NCBI GenBank assembly: GCA_001687465.1
Contig: LVLI01000240.1
Location: forward strand, 1 to 49,119
Length of the DNA: 49,119 nucleotides
Source of the DNA: Halocafeteria seosinensis
Taxonomy: Eukaryota; Sar; Bigyra; Bicosoecida
Direction of reading: 5' to 3'
In this document: positions 34,420 to 46,668 of the stretch, piece after piece
Position numbering within the stretch: the first letter of the stretch is position 1
How the letters are laid out: every line of letters starts with the position of its first letter
Translations under genes and position numbers: made by a program
Notes under the pieces: generated by a model
Seen by the model: the letters and a program-made list of their open reading frames with translations, nothing else
What the model was told of the DNA's origin: nothing
Database searches by the model: none

Positions 34420-34458
34420 AGTCGACATAGACTTCCGGTAGGAGCAATACTAATACAT
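34420..34458. repeat. Dispersed repeat family, copy 3 (partial)
   Basis: Only the right half of the repeat seen at 22784-22872 is present: a 'gtcgacataga' stretch, then 'cttccggtaggagcaatac' and 'taatacat'. It shows that the family is spread over at least three sites in the window. Confidence 0.55.
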
Positions 34459-35075
34459 AGTATTACGTATATAGGTACACTGAATGGCAGTCTTGTTGTT
34501 TCTCAACTATAATTTAAACGGGTCTTTATAAGATAACGGTACAGTGTGTAGTCCTTCCGAAAACTTATTTCAAGAATTGACGGTTCAACAGAGTCGGCGC
34601 AAGCAAAGCATACTGGAGTACATACGTATACCGTATGTATGTATATGCTATTCATTCATTGCCTTTTCCCGTGCATGTACAGTACAAGTACCGTGATTCA
34701 TGAAAAGAAATATGTTCACGTCTTATCGTTGTTGGACATTCCGCAGCTTGACGGTGCCAAACGTACAACAGTACAGTAAACAAAATCAGAACAAGGGAAT
34801 GGGAATAAAGTTTCTTTCTCAGGCCCAAAATGCAACCAGCACCAATGGCACTGTATTGTATGTGTTGTTCCGTTGTTGCAACTTGCAACTTCCTCCCTTG
34901 AACTTTTGTTGAAGTACACTCCAATAACAAGTTGAAGAAGGATGGCTTGTTCCATTATTCCATGATCTTGTTCCACATGAGACATTGGCAGTGATAAGGA
35001 TCGATTTGGTGCATTCTACGGACTGCAATTGTCGTGTCAGTGTTATTGGAGACTGCCTGGTTGGCGTGCATGTGA
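34459..35075. other. Spacer upstream of FES1
   Basis: No gene is supported. There is a short inverted repeat, 'acatacgtataccgtatgt', at about 34621-34639. Overlapping frames on both strands at 34650-35030 have no recognised product. Confidence 0.4.
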
Positions 35076-36484
35076 ATGAAAATGTCCCAGGAAGTGCTAC
35101 AATCTATCCTCAAGACCTCGTTGAGGGCTTCAGGCCATGACAACCCCGAAGAGATGGCACAAGCTGCCGTATCCGGCGACCAGCAAGCTGCTAACACTGC
35201 CGCATCCTCCGCGGAGCCAATGAGCCAGGAGAGGCAAGCATTTTTGAGAGGAGCTCTAGAGTCACTAGGGGACGAGGAAGCCAAAACCTTGGGTATGTCA
35301 ACTCGATATCAAACATGTTTGTCATATGTTTGAAGTGTGTATTACGTGTTGCAATGCTTGTGCATGCAGAGAAAGCGCATGCGACACTGGAGTCTTTGGT
35401 CAAGTACCTGTATGAGAACCGAAGCAGTGTGGGAATGGGAGCAATCCTGCCGCAACAAGACAAGCAAGAACCATCTGAAGATGCCCCGGCTGTACCCGCG
35501 GCAGCAGGAGGAGGGGACACTACACACCACCGAGGAGCGGTACCGACTGTCGGACAAGCTTTGGAGGCCTGCGATGAAGTGTGTGAATTTGTGGAAACCA
35601 TCGATTCGTCCCTGGGTATGTTTGTCCTCACATGTCGCCAGAAGTGTGGCGTTGCTTTGCTCACTTCTTTTTGTTGTGCCTATCACGCAGGTTGGTTACA
35701 CTCTGGAGGAATGGCCCTCTTGCAGCTTCTATTAGGGGTTAAGGGTGTCGATACCAGCGCTGAGTGCCCCATTCCAGAAGGAATGGCCAGAGCGACTCAG
35801 AGCTCGAGTAAGCTAGACGGGAGAGTCCTGAGCGGTATCTGTCGAATCCTGCAATGTGCGTCCCAGAATAATGAACAAGCACAACAAGAACTTGTGCAGG
35901 CGGGTGTCCTAAGACAGACCATTCGTTTATTGGACGAAGCAATAACCGCTGCGGAAAACAATGGTGTAAATCACGCATCTTTCACGGAACTAGTGCGGTC
36001 TCTAGTTGGAGGGTTAGGCTCCATCATCCGCTCTTTGTCCGCAGCACAAGAAGAATTCTTAGCCAACAACGGTACAAGGCTTTTGGTATCGCTGCTAGGC
36101 TTTCCTGCAAACTCCAAGGTAGAAATCCAGTGTCTGAAGAAAGTAACTCTCGTGCTCTTGGGCTTATGTAAGGCAGAATCTTCCACGTTGCGGGATAGAT
36201 TTGTAAAGCAGCTAAGCGACAGTGGGAGCGACAAGCTAGCTGATGCTCTTGCGGCGGCTCTTGAAACTGAAGATGTACAAGTGAGGGAAAACGTTTCCCA
36301 AATCTTAAGGTCCTTACAGCAGAACGCAAAGGCTCTTGAATTATTTCCCAGCATATGTGGGAAAACTCCGCCCAATTACGCGCTTGAGACTGCGGTAAAG
36401 AAGGCTATGGAAGCCGCACTGCATGACAATGTGGGTCTCGAAGAGTTAAAAGCAAGTCTAGCCATCTTGAGGTCCAAGCGGTAG
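35076..36484 (+). CDS. FES1: Fes1/HspBP1-type Hsp70 nucleotide exchange factor, 3 exons
   Basis: Releases ADP from cytosolic Hsp70 by wrapping armadillo repeats round its nucleotide-binding domain. Exons: 35076-35292, 35370-35615, 35691-36484, about 418 residues. Two in-frame ATGs lie six bases apart; the first is used. The N-terminal 'QSILKTSLRAS' is followed by a Pro/Ala-rich linker. The conserved core reads 'CEFVETIDSSLGWLHSGGM', then 'GICRILQCASQNNEQAQQEL' and 'AGVLRQTIRLLDE', which match the Fes1 signature of an Asp-containing helix, a Gly-Gly turn and a QNN-Q helix. Armadillo helices continue to the end ('EIQCLKKVTLVLLGLCKAE'). The stop is only six bases from that of the convergent armadillo-like gene. 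Confidence 0.87.
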
Positions 36485-36490
36485 GGTAGT

Positions 36491-38062
36491 TCACTGTAAG
36501 ATACACCCGTGTGTTGCATACCCGGTTTTGGGCTCCTTCTTAAGAATTCTAACGGCGTCCTGGATTTCCGAATCTCCTCGATGCATGGCTTCAACGGTTT
36601 GGATAACACTCTTTCCACCTTGAAGGATGAAAATTTTTCTGCTGTCTCCTGATAAAACACAAATATTTTTGGGTGCATACACAGAGGGAGCTGCTTCCAT
36701 AGGGTGCGTTAGACCTTGGCTTACCTTTGTTGGCCACGTGCTCCAACGCCCATAGACCTCTAAGCGCAATCTTTCGGTTTGCGGTGTAGCGCATTAGAGC
36801 TTGCAATATCGCTGTTATTGCATCTGCTTTCTGTAATGCGACGTCAATCGAGGAGACTTTGTCATAGTCATGATGAGGAGCCCTCAAATATCCGCGATGC
36901 GGCATGATTTGGACATGGGTGGCGAAGTGTCCAAGTAATCCTAGCGTAGCGAGTACTTTTGTCTGGTGGTCAATCAATGCAACCAACTGATGTACTTGGT
37001 AAAGCACGTGGACAAACCTAGAGCATGTCTTACCACGTATTGGGGGTCCTCGATCTTCGTTTTCATGTTTCGAACCAAGTTCTTCGTTCCTGTGTCGATC
37101 ATCCGAAACCTGATTCATCCCAAGGGTATATTAGCAAAAGCAATGCGTAGCAACCTACCTAACCGTGAGTAGCGATTGGAATATTTCGTAGCTATATGTA
37201 GCGGACTCCACTTCCGATAGTCAATGGTGCCAAAGTATAGTGGCTCTTCTTCTTCCGGTAATTCCTCTCGTGCTTTATCTAACTTCTGCTGTTCGTACAA
37301 AGAAATCCCCGGTGTGAGCCCATCTTCAGTTCCGGGGTCATCTGATGGAGCAATTTCACTATGTACAAGCTGTTTTAGGTTAATGCCCACATTTCCACTC
37401 GTTTGCTGAGCTTTAGTGGCTTCTTTCGGTGTCATGGTATGTGAATACTTTAGTAGGCCAGATTCATTCTTTTGTATTCCTTTTGATGAGCCTGATACAG
37501 ACGCCGCTTGTTTCTGCTCCACTTTTGAACCTTCTTCCTCTTCGTCGTCTCCGACTTCTTGGACTTGCTTGAAGTCGCGAAAGGAGACGTTGGGAAACTT
37601 GCTTTGTGCCCCTTTGACGCCGTTGCCATTTCCGTTGCTTCCACTCTTCGTCTCATTTTCCGACTTATCCTTATCATTGGGCAACGCATGAAAGGATGCC
37701 TTGGGGAGCCTCACGGAACGTGTGAGGGTAGGCGCTTTCTCCACAGCAGTCTCTTCATCGGCCTCAGCAGTCTTTTTCACGTCTTCGAAGGCGATTTTAC
37801 GTCGAGCTGGCATTGCCGATGAAGGCTTCTGTGGGGAGGCTACAGGGCTCTCTGGAATAGATTTCATTGCTGAAGCACTCTTAGTTCGACTGGGTGTCTT
37901 GCTGTCGGAAGCTCCAGTAGGAGAGGAGAGATTGGATTTCCTCTGCATTACTGCAGCGCTCTTCATGCGCGGGAGACTCATGTTGATTGGATTAATGCAC
38001 TTTGGGTTGTCTGTATATGTTTGATTGAAACTCCCAAAAAACAAGGGGAAGTTAACACTCAT
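36491..38062 (-). CDS. Armadillo-like protein with long disordered N-terminus, 4 exons
   Basis: Exons in transcript order: 38062-37159, 37089-37034, 36986-36725, 36648-36491, about 459 residues with clean phases. ATG at 38062 is the first; an ATG at 37981 ('MSLPRMKSAAV') is an equally reasonable start. The first 270 residues are Ser/Lys/Glu-rich and low in complexity. The C-terminal part is helical, with phrases such as 'WSPLHIATKYSNRY' (ankyrin-like), 'NLVRNMKTKIEDPQYV', 'VALIDHQTKVLATLGLLGHF' and 'KIALRGLWALEHVAN', which resemble armadillo or HEAT helices. The family is not identified. For intron 1, the acceptor 20 bases beyond the first CAG is used because the nearer one gives an immediate stop. 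Confidence 0.7.
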
Positions 38063-38338
38063 GTAATCGCTACAATTCTATTTGCAACTTTTGATTAATG
38101 TAGCCATTTTTTTTTTCGTTTTCCGGAATGAAGCGCTCAACAAGGGTTCAACAACTCCCCTACCGCCTTTATCCTCTAAGGATTCCTCTTCTTTCAGAAC
38201 TTCCACAGGCAAACATTGACAGGTGCACACATCTTTCATATTTCGTGAAGAATGTGTATCAACAGATCAGGTATTCTGTATTGTGTGTGTGAATGGATGA
38301 GAACCCAAAGGCAACTCGTCTCTCTCGATACCGCAAAC

Positions 38339-39623
38339 TTAGCTCTTGGGTTTCCGTTTCCGACTGACGCTCCTACTGCGGCTCCCTGGAGTAGATCTAC
38401 TTGTGCTGCTTTGACTGCTCCTTGGGGCCCTTGGGGCCCTTGGGGTGGATGCACGCGTTCTTGAAGTGCTCCGTTTCTTACTTGAACTTGATGAAGCAGT
38501 AAAGCTCTGCTCAGCTTGGCGAACTGCATTGGCAAGCACAGCTGCTGAACGCTGCGGGCGTCGTTCTGCGATATTATCCCCTATGGCATTAGGGTTTGTC
38601 CCAGTGAATATCCGATAAAGGAAGTTCCAGGGGATTAAGGCGGGAACTTGCTCTTGGTAATGCTCGTATTGCTTCCCAAAATGATCGATCAACTTCCGTT
38701 CTTCCAATGGCAAGCCAACGGCGAATAAATAGCTCAGAAGGGAGACAGCCATCAAGGTTCGATCCAACGTTATTCTTGTTGAGCATAGGCACATCAGTAA
38801 CTGGCACGTGTACATCGGATGTCGTACAAAGCCATAGATACCAGTGGTGTGCAACTGATTGGAATGTTCAGCCTTTGTCCCAGATTTTCTTGAGCATCCG
38901 AAAAAGTCTGGGAACCCAAATGAAGCAACAACACCGAGGGCACACAGTCCAAAGAAGGTTGCCAGGAACAAATCCAAAGCATATCGCTGATGGGGAGCTA
39001 ATCCCAGAGCGCTTTCCACTGGGAACTCGTAGATCGTCACTGTACCAGCACGAGATAGCATAGGTAGTGCCAACAACAACTAACAGACATGGTCTCTCCA
39101 TGAGCATACATACCGCGAAGAGGCACCCAAAAGCCCATAAAGAGCACAAATAAAATGCCCGAGACGAAGTTGTAAACTCCTCGATATTGTCCTTCACTCA
39201 ATCCAGCATATCTCTTTCCCATTTTGTACGCTGAGGGCTTTGCCGTCAGCGAGTGAATAATGCCAAAGATGAGGAACAGTTGAACATTCATGTACGCTTT
39301 GACCGGGGTACTCCATTCCTCCACTGCGAAAGGCCACCAAGAAGCCTTGGGCGTTAACGTCCTCAGACCCTCGCCGTGATATACAGCTCGCATGACTTGC
39401 ATGACGTCCAATGGATCCCTGCAGTGCGCGCACATACACGTACGCAGTGTGATACAAGGAACTGGATCGGAAGAACTCACGTCGAGCAGTCGTTAGCGAC
39501 CCAAATAGGCCATAACGTCAACGTGAGCATTCCAATCGTCGCTAGGACGAGGGTTGCACCCGATTTGATGCTCTCTTTGAGGCCTCCATGGCCTTTCCGA
39601 GGCGCACTTTTAGTTCGCGCCAT
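38339..39623 (-). CDS. NnrU / isoprenylcysteine methyltransferase-type membrane protein, 3 exons
   Basis: Exons in transcript order: 39623-39481, 39418-39114, 39039-38339, about 382 residues. A basic N-terminus is followed by a membrane segment ('VLATIGMLTLTLWPIWV') and several more hydrophobic segments. The C-terminal catalytic-like region reads 'TTGIYGFVRHPMYTCQLL', then a 'LPLEERKLIDHFGKQYEHY' phrase and 'VPALIPW'. The RHPxY motif and the E-E-x-x-L-x-x-x-F-G-x-x-Y pattern mark the S-adenosylmethionine-dependent ICMT/PEMT/NnrU membrane superfamily. Substrate could be a prenyl-cysteine, a lipid or a pigment precursor and cannot be decided. The last 50 residues are an unusual Ser/Arg/Pro-rich basic tail. 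Confidence 0.8.
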
Positions 39624-40211
39624 TATTTAGACAGGCACTCGAGTCGAATATTTTCCATTTACTGTGACTCAAAACTTGATCAAGACCATGGAATTTGCTT
39701 GGACTTGACGAAGTTGCTATTGTTTTGAAAGTTCCCGACTCCCGACTGGAAGTTGTTAACGGCTGCTTGGACCACCAAATGTGCGAAATGGCCGGTATTA
39801 CATAAGCATCCGGTAAGTATATGGTAATGCAGGTTCCACTGGATGCGATCGAGTCCATTGGAAAACTTCGATGTCCATCATGATTCAGTCTGAATCATCC
39901 AGTTTGGTGGCTGAAGTCCACTTCCACACTGACTTTTTGACTTCCAGGTTCCACGCAGTCACAAAGAAGGGCGTTTAGGGTGAATGCATCCTGCAGCGCG
40001 GCATTATAACAGAGAATGTGGTGATTCATTTGGTGGATTTCCTTCCACGAGAGAAACTGGCCATTCATTGCATTCCTCTGATTCCACCATGGAACCACCC
40101 AGTGACTGAGTCAGTCAGCCGTTCATGTTCACAAGGCGGTCGCATACAGTAGACGAATCGTGTTTGGTGTTGTTAGTGCATGTAGCATGATAGCAGGTTG
40201 ATAGGTTAGTG
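39624..40211. other. Divergent spacer between NnrU/ICMT-like gene and VWA8
   Basis: The two flanking genes are divergent, so both promoters lie here. No gene is supported. Small direct repeats of GACTGAGTCAGTCAG type occur at about 40104-40118. No clear TATA element is seen. Confidence 0.45.
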
Positions 40212-43200
40212 ATGAACCGTCTGTTGACTCGTCATGGAGCAGGGGGGCGCCTGTATAGGAGCTCCATGCTCCTGGTCTCTCAACCCCCGATGTCTCTGAC
40301 ACGCTCTGGAGCAAATTTCACGACCAGGAGCTTCCAGGGGCCCTCTTCCATCGCTATCGGCGACATTTCTGCCCCGCTGAAAGCTCCCGCCAGCCCCCAT
40401 CTTGTGCCGCGGAATGGGAATACGGACGAGTTACTGGGGAACCTCACGGAGGAAGAAGTCAGTCATTTGAGGTAAGAATTCCAACCGTATTCACGTGCAT
40501 GCCACTATGCACGTTTTTCTTTGAATATTTCACGATGCAGATGGATGCTACAAAAGGATCGTCTCGGACAGGACATGTTTCTCCTGGGACCTCCTGGTAA
40601 GGTTCCAACTCGCTCGCCAAGTTTCTCATCGAAGGGGTTAGCCCTAGGTGCTCACTACAGGTCCTGATCGGAGGCGATTGGCATTACTGTTTTGCCAAAT
40701 GATGCAACGGGAGGTAGAGTTTATTTCGCTATCCAGAGATACAACCGAAAGGTAGGCCGCTGCTTCCGTGGCCGCCTTTCTGTTGCTAGGTTGACGTTGA
40801 CGTGCATGTCTTCCTCGTACTGCAGTGATTTGAAGCAGCGGAGAGAAATCGAAAAGGGGGAATCGTACTTCACTGATCAAGCTCCTGTCAGGGCTGCCCT
40901 GAATGGTCGTATCTTAGTCATTGACGGAATTGAGAAGGCCGAACGCAACGTTCTGCCTACACTGAACAATCTATTGGAGAATAGAGAAATGTCGCTCGAG
41001 GACGGCCGATTCCTGGTAAGCCCTCAGGCTTGGCAACGACTATCAGAGCACCATGGCACGACTCAGGACTCTCTTGCTGTAGGCGCTCACACGCTAGTGA
41101 AAGTACATGAAGACTTTCGTGTGATTGCTTTAGGGTTACCCAGTCCTCCATTCCCCGGGAAGCCTTTAGACCCTCCGCTACGATCACGGTTTCAGGCCAA
41201 GTTCATCACTCCCAAGAAAGCGGTGTTACCTTCCCAAAGCGACAACGTCCAAGAGGTTTCAACAAATTTGGCATCTTTTCAAGCGACGTACACCATGCTC
41301 CATGCGGATTCATTGACAAATGCTGCATCCAGCCGGCTTCCACCGTTTCCGCCTCACAGTGTAGAAGGGGTAATGAGGCAGATTGCGGTATTTCCTGATG
41401 ATGCCGTAGCTGTAGGGGATGTGTTGCACAGAAGCTTCCCGTTCACTCTCATGGATGATATCTCTCGTCATATTCGCCAGAAATTGGAGCATGAGGCCCG
41501 CAAGCAAAAGAAGGAATCAAGTACATCACGATGGGGAGCAGGCTGGGCCGGTTCTTTCGATGCGTTCAGTCAATCAAAAAATGATGGGCCAAAGGAGTCA
41601 AAGGAAGACACACATTCTCTCTCGGATAAGGTATCTCAAGTACTCGATACTGACTTGTTTCAGGTGCTCCGTGGAACATCGTGCTATTTTGACAGCGTCA
41701 ACCCATTAAGGCCCGCAGGAGTTACGCGGGACCAAGCAAGGCAACACGCTCCCGGGATGTTTTCTTCTGAGAGTTCTGGATATCAGCTTGAATCCATTTC
41801 CTCACAGGAGACAGGATTGTCGACAATTCGGTTCCGAAGCAAAGCTACCGGCGAGCAAATAGACGTCGAAGCTGCCTGTGGAAGTAACTGCTCTTCCATG
41901 GACAGTCTCGCTGTGCAGAATTGTAGTATCGCGCTTACGGAGAGCTTTGAGGCATTGATCACTCGCCTTCTCCAGGATCACTCTATGAATCACGATCTGT
42001 GCCTCGTAGGAGATAAGGTACGACGGTGAGGGTCAGTTTCTACTTGCGTAACATTTGCAATACAGAGTGTCAACGTCTATCCTGCAGGGTGCCGGCAAGT
42101 CTATTGCAACCCAATCTTTTGCGGAAATATTAGGCTATGATACAGAGTTGATCCCCCTTTATGCTGACATGTCGGCCCGTGATCTCTTACAGAAACGGGC
42201 AATAGACCCAGATACCGGAAATACAACCTGGAGTGACTCACCGTTGGTAAGTAACATAATATTTGCCCATATGGGCCCATAGTTTCACCTGTGTTTCTTG
42301 AATCCCTCCTGACAGGTTCACTCAGCGTTATCTGGAAAACTGTGTGTGCTTGATGGGCTTCACACCTTGGCAGGTGATGTTGTATCGACGCTACAACGTC
42401 TATGCGTTGATAGGGAGTTAGATCTGTTTAATGGAAACCGATTGGTATCTCGAGAAAAGTGGAACTATCTTCGCGAAAACTCGTTTATTGACGACTCAGG
42501 AAGGTCTGTAGGTGCTGGAGAGAATGCCAACAAAATCCTACCGATCCATCCGTCTTTCCGAATTTTTGCACTATCTAAGGAACCCTCTAAAGGAGTAATG
42601 TCACCGGAAACAGTGAGCTCAACCTCGTCTAATCACATTGCTTGGTTACATCCGGAGGTGCTCGGCATGTTTCGATTCCACACGCTTGGCGATGAGTTGC
42701 CCGATCAGGAGAAGTCTGCTATACTCAGTAGACAGTGTAGAAGTCTAAGTGAATCGCTTATTTCAAGGTTATGCACATTCAATTCTTTTCTCAAGAAAAA
42801 TCATTCAAGTTCCACGCGGGATCAACGGGAATCTCTGTCCGGGCTGTCCTTGAGACAACTGATTAAACTTGGAAAACGCTGCGAAAGTCACCTGAAGAAC
42901 TCAAAAAGCGACTCAGCAAATCTCAATATCCGGGATGATGTCCATTCTTTGCTCTTGACTCGGTTTTCTCCATCTTCCGTGAAATCTTCAGTCGATAGCG
43001 CACTGCGCGAAGCTGGGTTTCCGACGAAGCGTGGACCGGAACAGACCGATGGGACGGTTGTTGAAATCAATTATTCAGATGCTGGCGATGGATCACGAAC
43101 TTTACGGATAGGAAGGGTTGAAACCAACTCCTTGGACAGACCCACCAATCCCGAGCTGGTTCCTCACCCGCACTTTTATGACATTCCTCAACACAAGGTG

Positions 43201-45804
43201 CATTTGATGAACATGCTAGCTGATCTAAATGCTGGAGAGAAGCATCTTCTGCTTATCGGGAATCAAGGAACTGGAAAAAATATGCTGGCAGATCAGATGC
43301 TGCATCTTCTGAACGGAGAAAGGGAATACATGCAGTTACACCGTGATTCTACGGTAGGTGCACTTACTCTTACACCTGCTCTCGTTGACGGCAAACTCGT
43401 ATGGGAAAACAGTCCATTGGTACGAGCTGTTCGCGAAGGGCGAACTCTTGTTCTTGATGAAGCGGATAAAGCACCGACAGAAGTAGTTAGCATCGTCAAG
43501 AGTCTCATTGAAGACGGTCAAATGTTATTGGCTGATGGCCGGCGGATCGTGGATGAGGGCAGGTATCATACTTCTGAGGAGGAGGCAGACATAGTGCCGC
43601 TACACCCCCAATTCCGATTGTGGGTCCTGGCAAACAGGTATGTGCTTTCCACGTTGGCCAGTTGTTTTTTCCTTTACTCGACATACTTTCCACGTTCAAA
43701 TTCTGCAGACCTGGCTGGCCGTTCCTCGGTAATGATTTCTTTCGAGAGTGTGGAGGTATGTGCGTCGACAACGGTTGATACACTCTTCCGTAACAAGCCA
43801 AAACCTTGCTCTCCCTGTGGGCCGTACATGCAGACATCTTCTCGACTCATGTAATCGACAATCCAGGTATGTAATATTGGTCCGTTTCTGAGTTCCTCTA
43901 ACTCCTCATTTTCCCTTTTTATCGTACATGCAGATATTGAGAGCGAGGTATCACTCTTACAGTCTTATGCTCCTCGTTTGGAGAAAAATATTTTAAAGCG
44001 ACTGGCCTCCGCATTCTCCAAACTCCGAGAAGAGCACGAGACAGGAGGAATTTCATATCCGTATTCGACGAGAGAAGCCGTCGCGGTGGTCAAACACATG
44101 TCTTGTTTCGAGACTGATAATGTATCGCATGCTCTTGAGAACGTTCTCGCTTTCGATGCATTGGATCCTCATTTGCGCAGGAAGATTGTGGATATATTTG
44201 CTGAAGAAGGCTTCCGAGTTGCAGATTCGCCCCAGGCTACCTTTGGCTTTATGAGGAGCCTCTGGGATATGCGAAAAGGTGGAGATGAGGATAATGGATC
44301 TAAATTTTGGAACCTTCGCTCCGACGACCTCCGAATCCAGCGTTTTGACAATGAAGGGAATCCGTTCCAGGAGTACTCACCATCTTCCTCTACTCCCCCG
44401 CCTATCCAGTCTCCCAAGCATGGTCAGGTAGATGACGAGGAACATATTGGTGGGAGTACATACGCTGGTGGTACGGGTGGCTCGAATACTGCCGGTATGG
44501 ATTTGTATCTTTCTATGTCGATGTATCTTGAGTTATCCTAACGTCTGTTCTTGCAGGTCTTGGAGGACGCGGCGGCCCCTATCGGTTAGACAAGGGCCAT
44601 ACAGTGCATCAGGTCAGCGGTGATTGCTAACATATTTTATTACACTGAGAGCTTCATTAATGTGTTTTGAGTGTTTGCAGGTTTCGGAAGAAGCTAAAAA
44701 GGACGTGCCCCCAGAAGTACAAGAAAGAGCGAAACAAATGGCACAAGATGCGTTGAAAGAGCGGCTGAACGAGATCAAAATGTCTGAAGGGCAAATGGTA
44801 TGGTGCTGATAGTGAAGTACTAGCTATTCCTTGGCAATTTCATATTGTGGTGATATGCGTCCAGGAAATGTACACAAATCTCTTGGATCATGTAGGTGCC
44901 CATATCCATGCGCTGCGTAACGTCTTAGAAGCTGCGGAGATGAAGAACGAGGAACGCGTTTGGAAGAAGAATCAATTGCAAGGAGATCTGGACGACTCGA
45001 AGATAGTTGACGGAGTTACGGGGGAAAAAAACATATACAAACGCCGCGTGGTGGAGGACGTCGAGGAAGATCTACACAGCAATAATAAAGTCAAGCTTCA
45101 TTTTGTCCTCGACGTATCGGGGAGTATGTACAGGTTCAATAACCAAGATGGTCGGCTCAACAGATTGTTAGAAACATCGGTAATGATCATGGAAAGCTTT
45201 AGAGGTAAGCGCGCTGCGAATGAGTTTCTGTCTTTTCGACATTTTACCTTTTCTGCTGCTTCCGCAGGATTTGAAGACCGTTTTGACTACTGTATCGTGG
45301 GACATAGTGGGGACGCTGAGAAGATACCGCTAGTAAACTATGGCTCCCCACCCCAAAATGAAAAGGAACGTCTTGAAATCCTGCAAACAATGGTTGCACA
45401 TACGCAATTTTGTATGCCTGGCGACCATACTATCGAAGCAACTAGAACTGCTATTTCTGAAGCATCTGCTCTTGATGCCCCCAGTGGAGGCAAATTTGTA
45501 TTCATTGTATCGGATGCTAACCTGCGGCGCTACAACATTCCTCCCGAGGCCCTGGCGGAAGAAATCAACAGAGCCTCGAATTCTTTTGTCGATGCGTACG
45601 CTGTCTTTATCGCTAGCATTGCCGATGAGGCTCATCGTGTTGCTGATGCCCTACCGACGGGGCGGTAAGTTCTGTAAAGCTTACCTATGTTGGCTGTATA
45701 ATTGCATTTTCTTGTTCGACTTTGACTGCAGTGGCTATCCTGTATTTGATACTAGCTCTATTCCAAGTATCTTCCAGAGCATCTTTGTGGATAAGTTCCA
45801 GTAA
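40212..45804 (+). CDS. VWA8: VWA8, AAA+/von Willebrand A protein, 13 exons
   Basis: Exons: 40212-40471, 40541-40596, 40661-40751, 40826-42017, 42088-42246, 42316-43637, 43709-43755, 43834-43866, 43934-44494, 44557-44612, 44681-44797, 44865-45664, 45732-45804, about 1,588 residues in perfect phase. The Arg/Ser-rich N-terminus looks like a mitochondrial targeting peptide, fitting the matrix location known for VWA8. Three MoxR-like ATPase units follow. The first is degenerate ('LLGPPGPDRRRL', no Walker lysine) with 'SRDTTESDLKQRREI'; the second has 'GDKGAGKSIA'; the third has 'GNQGTGKNML', then 'ANRPGWPFLGNDFF'. After a short linker the conserved 'GLGGRGGPYRLDKGH' and the C-terminal VWA domain appear, with an intact MIDAS 'DVSGSMYRFN'. 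The segment between the third ATPase and the VWA domain is far shorter than in the human protein. Confidence 0.95.
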
Positions 45805-45955
45805 CCTTTGATCATCCTCGGTTCATGCTTTCGTCAGAATAGAACCGAGGAAGTTTGGTGAACACTGCACCTCTAAGTTTTGCCATCATTGCAGATGGTG
45901 AGCATGATAATCAATTTGAAGTTGAATACACACCCTCGAAGTCATAGGCTCCACT

Positions 45956-46549
45956 CTAACTTACGAACGGTCGGCTTCCGACGGAAGTTTCGGGCTCGAC
46001 GGCTCCCATGTCTCGTACCGCCGGTGGGCCATCAGTCACATCTTCGTCGTCGTCTCGTACCAGCAGAGCCCTGAACAAAATATCTGCGGAATCCAGTCCA
46101 ACTTCGAGAAGCACAAATGAAGTGAGTTGAGCTTCGCATGCAAGCCTTCTTGGGAGCGCGTATAATGACTTACGGTATTTATAAGCATAGTCAATAGGCA
46201 AAATCTGTAGACTTTATCTAACGAATGCGGCGGCGCACTCGAACTCATAATCCCGTCCGATTCCAGACCGGGAATTTCCGGTTCTCCACAGGAAAACATG
46301 TCTTGCACGCCCCTCTTGTACCGGTAATAGCTGTCCATCTTCGTTTTTGCGATGAAGCCATTCCAGAACTCCATTAGCCTCACTTTCCGTATTGTCCTCA
46401 CTCGTTTCCAAACATTTCCCAATACTACTTGCGAAGGTTTCCTTTTTGCCTTCCTCCTCTTTGACGTTGCACCCTCCCGTTATGAACCAGCCCGGAATGC
46501 ACTTCTCTTTGATGGCTTCTAATAATCCAGGCTTTGGTTCTGCAGTCAT
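45956..46549 (-). CDS. Small acidic protein of unknown function, splicing unresolved
   Basis: ATG at 46549 opens a 111-codon frame ('MTAEPKPGLLEAIKEKC', then acidic) ending at 46214. Coding-like text continues in a second frame ('GVQDMFSCGEPEIPGLESDG') and a third ('LFRALLVRDDDEDVTDG', stop at 45956). A GTAAGT at about 46169 and a CAG at about 46081 could form an intron of about 90 bases. The exact joins are not clear, and only part of this span may be translated. No family is recognised. It converges on VWA8, with about 150 bases between stops. Confidence 0.35.
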
Positions 46550-46621
46550 TTTCGTGTTCTTTTATGTTTTGTCGTTTCCGTTGGCTCTGCCGCGACAAAC
46601 TTCGTCTCCAGTAACCTAACC

Positions 46622-46668
46622 GGTTTGGGGTTGGCTGCGTTGGGCGAAGTCAATTCAACCCCCAAACC
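46622..46668. repeat. Long near-perfect hairpin
   Basis: The arms GGTTTGGGGTT and AACCCCCAAACC pair over 11 bases with one bulged C, around a loop of about 23 bases. It lies 73 bases upstream of the ATG of the small minus-strand gene. It could be a structured leader, a terminator-like fold or a transposon relic. Confidence 0.5.

Noticed and set aside
35191-35664. 157-codon minus-strand frame opposite FES1
   Set aside because: A shadow of the FES1 exons, whose phase and family motifs on the plus strand are unambiguous.
41632-41664. 33-base intron in VWA8 exon 4
   Set aside because: It has GT and AG ends but is far shorter than the other introns, and the frame is open and colinear through it.
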